Shown: positions 59,092-64,000 of the stretch, piece by piece | How the letters are laid out: each line of letters starts with the position of its first letter | How positions within the stretch are numbered: the first letter of the stretch is position 1 | Assembly: GCA_023457895.1 (NCBI GenBank) | Contig: JAEXAY010000005.1 | Span: 1 to 64,000 of the forward strand | Length of the DNA stretch: 64,000 nucleotides | Direction of reading: 5' to 3' | Origin: Pseudomonadota bacterium | GTDB lineage: Bacteria; Pseudomonadota; Alphaproteobacteria; Sphingomonadales; Sphingomonadaceae | Made by a program: the position numbers and the translations under genes | Notes under the pieces: model-generated | Told to the model about the DNA's origin: nothing | Seen by the model: only the letters and a program-made list of their open reading frames with translations | The model's database searches: none

Positions 59092-60000
59092 ATGAACGGT
59101 TTGAAGACGACAATGCTGCTGGCCGCGATGACGGCGCTGTTCATGGCGCTCGGCTATACGTTCGGACGCGAAAGCGGCATGCTGATTGCCCTCGTCGTGG
59201 CGATCGGAATGAACTTCTTTACCTACTGGAATGCCGATAAGATCGTCCTCAAGATGCACAATGCCAAGGAAGTCGATGCCGCTTCGGCCCCCGACTTTTA
59301 CGGCATGGTTCAGCAGCTCGCGCAGCGCGGCGGCCTACCGATGCCGCGCGTCTATATTGTCGAGGACCCAAATCCCAACGCCTTCGCTACCGGACGCAAC
59401 CCGGAGCACGCGGCCGTTGCGGCAACCACCGGGCTTCTCTCGATGCTCGACCGCGACGAGGTCGCGGCAGTGATGGCCCATGAACTCGCCCATGTGAAAA
59501 ACCGCGACACGCTCATCATGACGATGGTGGCGACCATTGCCGGGGCCATTTCGATGCTGGCTAATTTCGGCATGTTCTTTCGCGGCGGTGATGATAATCG
59601 CGGCGCGGGGCTCGCCGGGCTGCTGGCGGTCTTTGTCGCTCCTTTCGCAGCAATGATCGTGCAAATGGCAATCAGCCGTACGCGCGAATATGGTGCCGAC
59701 GCCGGTGCTGCCCAGATTACCGGCGAGCCCATGGCACTCGCCCGTGCGCTCGCCAAGATTGCCGGACCGGCTGCGAGCCGGCCGACCTATGCCGAGCAAA
59801 CCAATCCCGCTGTCGCCCAGCTCTACATTGTCCCCACGGGGGTCAGCGAATTATTCTCGACCCACCCCGCTACTGACAATCGTATCGCTGCGCTGCAACA
59901 AATGGCTTCGGAAATGAGCCCCGGCAGTCTAGAGGGGGCTGGCCGTAACGACACGCTTCAGGCACGGTCGAGCGCTTTGAACCCGCTCGACCGCCGTTGA
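59092..60000 (+). CDS. htpX: Membrane zinc metalloprotease HtpX
   Basis: HtpX removes damaged membrane proteins. The zinc motif is HELAH with His130, Glu131 and His134 in MAHELAHVKNRD. Two hydrophobic N-terminal segments (about residues 8-45) and two further ones near residues 145 and 180 place it in the inner membrane. The length of 302 residues is typical of this family in alphaproteobacteria. It is followed by a YegP-like gene and rsmB. Confidence 0.96.
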   Translation: MNGLKTTMLLAAMTALFMALGYTFGRESGMLIALVVAIGMNFFTYWNADKIVLKMHNAKEVDAASAPDFYGMVQQLAQRGGLPMPRVYIVEDPNPNAFATGRNPEHAAVAATTGLLSMLDRDEVAAVMAHELAHVKNRDTLIMTMVATIAGAISMLANFGMFFRGGDDNRGAGLAGLLAVFVAPFAAMIVQMAISRTREYGADAGAAQITGEPMALARALAKIAGPAASRPTYAEQTNPAVAQLYIVPTGVSELFSTHPATDNRIAALQQMASEMSPGSLEGAGRNDTLQARSSALNPLDRR

Positions 60001-60030
60001 TCGGCTGTTCGCTTCTTCAAGGAGAAACCC

Positions 60031-60207
60031 ATGGCGCATTATTTTGAAATCAAGAAGAATGCCAAAGGCGAGTATGTCGCCTACTTCAAATATAATAATG
60101 AATCGATCTTCTGGACCGAGGGCTACACCTCGAAGGCCTCCGCCAAGAATGCGATTGAATCGATCAAGAAGAACGGTCCCGCTGCCGAAACGCGCGAAGC
60201 CGAATAG
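60031..60207 (+). CDS. YegP/DUF1508-family small protein
   Basis: The 58-residue protein begins MAHYFEIKKNAKGEYVAYFK and has NNESIFWTEGYTSKASAKNA, the single-copy DUF1508 (YegP) fold. The E. coli protein has two such domains. Function is unknown; such proteins are often linked to stress. GGAG lies before the ATG. It sits between htpX and rsmB. Confidence 0.85.
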   Translation: MAHYFEIKKNAKGEYVAYFKYNNESIFWTEGYTSKASAKNAIESIKKNGPAAETREAE

Positions 60208-60242
60208 CGGAGGGGCGGCAGCTTAGCCGCCCCACTTCTTTT

Positions 60243-61538
60243 ATGCGCCCGAAAAAGCCCTTTTCCGACGTTACTGATCCGGTTGGCACCGCGACACGCC
60301 GTGCGGCGCTGCGAATGCTTGATGCCGTGCTGCGCCGGGGTGAGGCGCTTGACCGGGCGCAACATGCAGCAACCCAGGGACTGAAAAATCCAGCGGACCG
60401 GGCGCATGCCGTGGTGCTTGCCGCCGAGGTGTTACGGCATCTGACCGACCTCGATATATTGATCGACAGCGCGACGCGGCAGCCTTTGCCGGATGACGCC
60501 AAGGCGCGCGCCGTGCTGCGACTGGCGCTCGTTCAGGCTCTCACGCTCGGCACCCCGCCGCATGCCGCCATCGCGACGGCTTTGCCCCTGATTGAAGGAG
60601 GCCCCAAGCGACTGGTGCATGGGGTATTCGGAACGCTGACGCGCCGCGGAGCCACCCTGCCCTCTCCCCCCCGCGTTCCCGGCGAAACCGCTGAACGCTG
60701 GCGCTCGGACTGGGGCGACGCGGTGGCCGAGGCTGCGAGCCACGCCTTTGCCGCACACCCCCCCATCGACCTCACGTTGCGCCATCCTGCGGAAACAGCG
60801 GATATCGCCGAAAAACTCGGCGGAACAAGCCTGGCCGATGGTCATGTCCGAATTGTCGAGCCGGGCGCTATCACGGCGCTTGCTGGATTCGAGGAAGGAT
60901 CATGGTGGGTCCAGGATCTATCCGCGAGCATTCCCGCCCGCCTGCTGGGCTCCGGCGGCGGTCGCCATGTCCTCGATCTGTGCGCCGCACCGGGCGGCAA
61001 AACCATGCAACTCGCTGCCGCTGGCTGGACAGTAACGGGCGTCGACATATCCGCAAAGCGCCTCGAACGACTGGCCGACAATCTTCGCCGTACGGGACTG
61101 AAAGCTGATCTGGTTCAGGCCGACATCGAAAAATGGTCGCCGGAAAGTCTGGCCGACGCCGTGCTGCTGGATGCGCCGTGTAGTGCCACCGGTATCTTTC
61201 GCCGGCACCCCGATGTGCTTTATCGCATCGGCGCCCGGCAGATCGCCGAACTCGCAGAGTTGCAAACCCGGTTGATCGAACGAGCGGCAGAGTGGGTCAA
61301 GCCCGGCGGTATGCTGGTTTATGCTACCTGCTCGCTCGAGCCTGCGGAAGGAGAAGATCAGGTTGCGGCATTTCTTGACCGCCATCCTGAATGGTCGCGG
61401 ATGGCCATCACGCGGGGAGAAATCCCCGCCGGCTTCAATGCCAACGAAGCTGGCGACCTGCGCATCCTTCCCGGCGTCGTCGAAGAACAGGGCGGTGCCG
61501 ACGGCTTTTTTATCAGCCGCTTGCACAAATCCGTTTGA
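60243..61538 (+). CDS. rsmB: 16S rRNA (cytosine-C5) methyltransferase, RsmB/NOL1 family
   Basis: The 431-residue enzyme methylates cytosine 967 in 16S rRNA (by E. coli numbering). An N-terminal NusB-like RNA-binding region (about 15-140) is followed by the methyltransferase domain. S-adenosylmethionine binding is in VLDLCAAPGGKTMQLA, and the two catalytic Cys are in LDAPCSATGIFRRHPDV and VYATCSLEPAEGE. The 35-base gap to the YegP gene holds a ribosome binding region. Confidence 0.94.
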   Translation: MRPKKPFSDVTDPVGTATRRAALRMLDAVLRRGEALDRAQHAATQGLKNPADRAHAVVLAAEVLRHLTDLDILIDSATRQPLPDDAKARAVLRLALVQALTLGTPPHAAIATALPLIEGGPKRLVHGVFGTLTRRGATLPSPPRVPGETAERWRSDWGDAVAEAASHAFAAHPPIDLTLRHPAETADIAEKLGGTSLADGHVRIVEPGAITALAGFEEGSWWVQDLSASIPARLLGSGGGRHVLDLCAAPGGKTMQLAAAGWTVTGVDISAKRLERLADNLRRTGLKADLVQADIEKWSPESLADAVLLDAPCSATGIFRRHPDVLYRIGARQIAELAELQTRLIERAAEWVKPGGMLVYATCSLEPAEGEDQVAAFLDRHPEWSRMAITRGEIPAGFNANEAGDLRILPGVVEEQGGADGFFISRLHKSV

Positions 61539-61544
61539 TCCGTC

Positions 61545-61820
61545 CTAACCGAAAAAGATCATGATTCCGGCGAAGCCGATCGAGAAGGTCTGCGCAAACT
61601 GACGGGCATCCTCGCTATGCCACAACCGCCGCAACAAGCTGCTTAACGGGCTGGGCGCGCGGCCCACTCCCGTTGCGGGTCGAAGCGAGGCAATATCCGA
61701 GGTCTGATAGCGGAGCGGTCGAATCGAGGGCTGGGCATAGAGGCCGGGATTCCACAGCACATCGCGGCGCGGCGGATATTGACGGCAGATCATGCGCGAC
61801 AGGGATCGTTGGCGACTCAT
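61545..61820 (-). CDS. Small membrane-anchored protein, function unknown
   Basis: The 91-residue protein is basic in its N-terminal part (MSRQRSLSRMICRQYPPRRD) and ends with a hydrophobic stretch (SIGFAGIMIFF) that may insert into the membrane. It has no recognisable domain and no clear ribosome binding site before the ATG. The codon pattern fits the genome; it could still be a chance open frame. It is convergent with rsmB. Confidence 0.5.
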   Translation of the reverse strand: MSRQRSLSRMICRQYPPRRDVLWNPGLYAQPSIRPLRYQTSDIASLRPATGVGRAPSPLSSLLRRLWHSEDARQFAQTFSIGFAGIMIFFG

Positions 61821-61965
61821 GCCAACAAATTTAGGATTAAGTTTACGGTTCGTTAAGGTTAAAAATCCGTAAAACTTATGTAACGGCGCAGCTGTACGGA
61901 ATCGGCACAGCGCTAAAAAATCGCATTGTTTCGGGGAACCCGTAGCGCCGTTTCAATTAATATGG

Positions 61966-62688
61966 TTAACGGCCGCGCCAGATTTTAAGCTTCGAGCGAT
62001 CCGAGGACATACGGAGATATGAGGGACACCGTTGGGGCCTGAAATTTCTGGCAAGACATACCCGCACCTCGCTCAGCCAGTTTTCCCTCGTCTTGACGAT
62101 CTGGATCATGTCCGGCCGGATGCCGGGATTGGCCCGCGCAAAATTGAGGCGGAATGTGCCGACCGTCAGATTACGGTCGCGCGACATCCGGTCCATGTCC
62201 GGATAACGCATCACGTTATACATGATGCGGGCCGGCTTGAAATAACGCTGCGGATCGCTCGTCATGCAGGTCCCATGTTTGGCCCATTCATGCTGCAACA
62301 GGTCGACCGAGGGCGTCATGCAGAAATTTTCGCGTATGATCGCACGTGGCAGGGCCGGCGCGGGTGCGCACCACTGTGGATAGGCCGGGCCATCGGTTTC
62401 TGGCCACAAACCATGCAGGACGAATCCGAACCGCCCGGCGCTACCATCGCATTGGCTGCTAGTGCGGTTTCGGGCCGAGCGGCAATGCTCCGGGGACCAG
62501 CTCAGCGCGAGCAGATAATTGGTGACAGATGTGACCCGCCGCTGCGTGGCACTGGGGGGATATTCGACCTGGGCGTCGGGTAGTCTGTCCGGGATACGGC
62601 ACGATGCAGACTGCGCCAACACCTGCTGCGGCAACCCCGCCAGCAAGAGCGCCAGGCCGAGCTTATAACTGGACGAAATCAAGGCCAA
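61966..62688 (-). CDS. Exported ribonuclease T2 family protein
   Basis: The 240-residue protein has a signal peptide ending LAQ near residue 26 and the two catalytic segments of RNase T2: FVLHGLWPE and HEWAKHGTC, both with active-site His. Eight Cys residues could form disulfides. It would degrade RNA in the periplasm. The start is a TTG at 62688 overlapping nadC by 26 bases, without a clear ribosome binding site, so the start is uncertain. Confidence 0.9.
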   Translation of the reverse strand: MALISSSYKLGLALLLAGLPQQVLAQSASCRIPDRLPDAQVEYPPSATQRRVTSVTNYLLALSWSPEHCRSARNRTSSQCDGSAGRFGFVLHGLWPETDGPAYPQWCAPAPALPRAIIRENFCMTPSVDLLQHEWAKHGTCMTSDPQRYFKPARIMYNVMRYPDMDRMSRDRNLTVGTFRLNFARANPGIRPDMIQIVKTRENWLSEVRVCLARNFRPQRCPSYLRMSSDRSKLKIWRGR

Positions 62689-63508
62689 TATCGGCAGCGG
62701 GAGCTGATTGGGTCAGGCGGCCGACCGAGACATAATCAACCCCCGTTTCGGCAATAGCGCGGATTGTTTCGAGCCGAACTCCGCCGCTCGCCTCGGTCGG
62801 TATGCGCTTGCCGACGCGCGCAACCGCCTCCTTCAGCGTCGCAACGTCCATATTGTCGAGCAAAAGATGTGTGGCACCCGCTGCAAGCGCTGGTTCGATC
62901 TGCGATAGATTGTCCACTTCGACAACGATCCGTTTGATCCCCGCATCCACCGCCCGGCGCACAGCCTCGGTGATCCCCCCCGCGACCGCGACGTGATTGT
63001 CCTTGATCATCGCCGCATCATCCAGCCGCATCCGGTGGTTGGTCGCTCCGCCCATCCGCGTTGCATATTTTTCCAGCACGCGAAGGCCTGGAATGGTCTT
63101 GCGCGTGTCGAGCAGCGTGGCACCTGTGCCGGCAATGGCATCGACATAAATCCGCGTCATCGTCGCAATACCAGAAAGATGCTGGACTGTGTTCAGAGCG
63201 GAGCGCTCGGCCGTCAGCATCGCCCTGCCCTGCCCCTTCAGCCGCATCAGGTCTGTATTTTTGGCCACCTTGTCGCCATCCGAACATAAGGTTTCGATCT
63301 CCACACCGGGATCGAGTTTCCGGAAGAACGCCTCAGCCAGCGGCAATCCTGCCACGACTATTTCATCGCGCGTATCCATTACACCCGAAAACCGAGCCTC
63401 CGCCGGAATGACGGCGTTGGAGGTGATGTCTCCGTGATCCCCAAGATCTTCGGCAAGCGTATCGGCGACAAACTGATCAAGATCGAAACGGTCTAGGTGA
63501 AACGTCAT
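62663..63508 (-). CDS. nadC: Quinolinate phosphoribosyltransferase (nicotinate-nucleotide pyrophosphorylase)
   Basis: NadC makes nicotinate mononucleotide from quinolinate and PRPP in NAD synthesis. The 281-residue protein shows AERSALNTVQHLSGIAT, DTRKTIPGLRVLEKYA and the C-terminal GGVRLETIRAIAETGVDYVS motifs. It overlaps the RNase gene by 26 bases. No nadA or nadB is in the window. Confidence 0.95.
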   Translation of the reverse strand: MTFHLDRFDLDQFVADTLAEDLGDHGDITSNAVIPAEARFSGVMDTRDEIVVAGLPLAEAFFRKLDPGVEIETLCSDGDKVAKNTDLMRLKGQGRAMLTAERSALNTVQHLSGIATMTRIYVDAIAGTGATLLDTRKTIPGLRVLEKYATRMGGATNHRMRLDDAAMIKDNHVAVAGGITEAVRRAVDAGIKRIVVEVDNLSQIEPALAAGATHLLLDNMDVATLKEAVARVGKRIPTEASGGVRLETIRAIAETGVDYVSVGRLTQSAPAADIGLDFVQL

Positions 63509-63573
63509 GGCTCCCGGCTACCGCCCTTGCCCGGTTATGACAAGAGCGGCGTGACGCCTCGCGGCCTTGAATA

Positions 63574-64000
63574 TCATGACGGAAAGGTTGGCCGTCCGAG
63601 ACGGACAAATTCCGACGCAACCATATTCGCGACAGACGTGAACGTCAGTTCGGGATTGAGCCCGTCATTTTCTGCAACCATCTCGATCGTCGAATGAATG
63701 AACTCGATGACGATCGTCGCACAGATGGCGACCTCTTGCGGCGAAGCATAAAAAGTATGCAGTCCGAGATAGCTGCTCAACTGCACGAGCGAACGCTGCC
63801 GCCATTCCACCCGGAGCTCTGCCATAGCCGGCTGGGTACGGATGATCCGGGCGACCCAGATATTGGCCGGTTGCGCCTTCATTGCGGAATAGATGGACAT
63901 TTCGAGGCGATAGATCGCCTCGACGATCGGGGCCGGATCGGTATGCCCGCCTTCCTTGACCAACAGTGCGCCATCGCGCTCCAGCCACTCGTGGAACAGG
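63574..64000 (-). CDS. TetR-like regulator C-terminal domain (partial)
   Basis: Only the C-terminal part is in the window; the frame is open to the right edge. Its sequence (LFHEWLERDG, then a helical ligand-binding-like region ending SEFVRLGRPTFPS) is alpha-helical throughout and fits TetR effector domains. The DNA-binding domain would lie beyond the edge. The call is based on pattern only, so confidence is moderate. Confidence 0.5.
   Translation of the reverse strand, partial: LFHEWLERDGALLVKEGGHTDPAPIVEAIYRLEMSIYSAMKAQPANIWVARIIRTQPAMAELRVEWRQRSLVQLSSYLGLHTFYASPQEVAICATIVIEFIHSTIEMVAENDGLNPELTFTSVANMVASEFVRLGRPTFPS

Overview
The window reads as chromosomal DNA of a GC-rich alphaproteobacterium of the order Sphingomonadales (Sphingomonas/Sphingopyxis type). 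The evidence is two large TonB-dependent receptors, a CpdR-type regulator beside an N-formylglutamate amidohydrolase gene, the gene order rpsB-tsf-pyrH-frr-uppS-cdsA-dxr-rseP-bamA-skp-fabZ, a LexA box of the alphaproteobacterial GAAC-N7-GAAC type, and a DUF1674 (SdhAF4-like) protein. I see no insertion sequence, prophage, CRISPR array or rRNA gene. Genus assignment is not possible by eye.

Layout. 1-5.3 kb: the 5' part of a TonB-dependent receptor, a SRAP-fold protein that has apparently lost its active site, and divergent glpD and glpK with a palindrome inside the glpK promoter. 5.3-16.7 kb: a housekeeping block on the minus strand for ribosomal proteins, translation factors, isoprenoid and phospholipid synthesis, outer-membrane assembly and lipid A/fatty-acid synthesis, with rpmE behind it. 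16.9-21.5 kb: a stress-type SDR, a LexA-box promoter in front of a small membrane protein, a repeat-bearing gap, pssA-psd and icd. 21.6-41.3 kb: core and semi-core genes (GNAT-nitrilase fusion, KefC-type antiporter, M16 peptidase, nitrilase, two DEAD-box helicases, NUDIX, FAD-linked dehydrogenase, SapC, cytochrome b561, N-formylglutamate amidohydrolase, cpdR) and a well-formed candidate small RNA near 39.7 kb. 41.3-43.2 kb: tRNA-Val and tRNA-Thr, a tiny basic protein, a cyclophilin and tRNA-Ser; tRNA-Ala lies at 33.2 kb.

43.3-58.7 kb is the most accessory-looking part. It holds a catabolic-looking cluster (AraC regulator, TonB receptor, SnoaL-like protein, two-domain VOC protein, two SDRs), the six-gene Mrp Na+/H+ antiporter operon, and a second small cluster (VOC gene broken by an in-frame stop, SnoaL-like protein, PhyH-type dioxygenase). 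58.8-64 kb: DUF1674, htpX, a YegP-type protein, rsmB, a small membrane protein, RNase T2, nadC and a partial TetR regulator.

The items I consider most worth following are the small RNA with UCCG loops and a CUCCUCCC stretch (39735-39848), the LexA-box small membrane protein (17927-18330), the SRAP protein without catalytic residues coupled to glpD (1711-2280), and the unknown-substrate cluster around 43.3-50.1 kb. All functional calls rest on motif recognition by eye; no database search was run.
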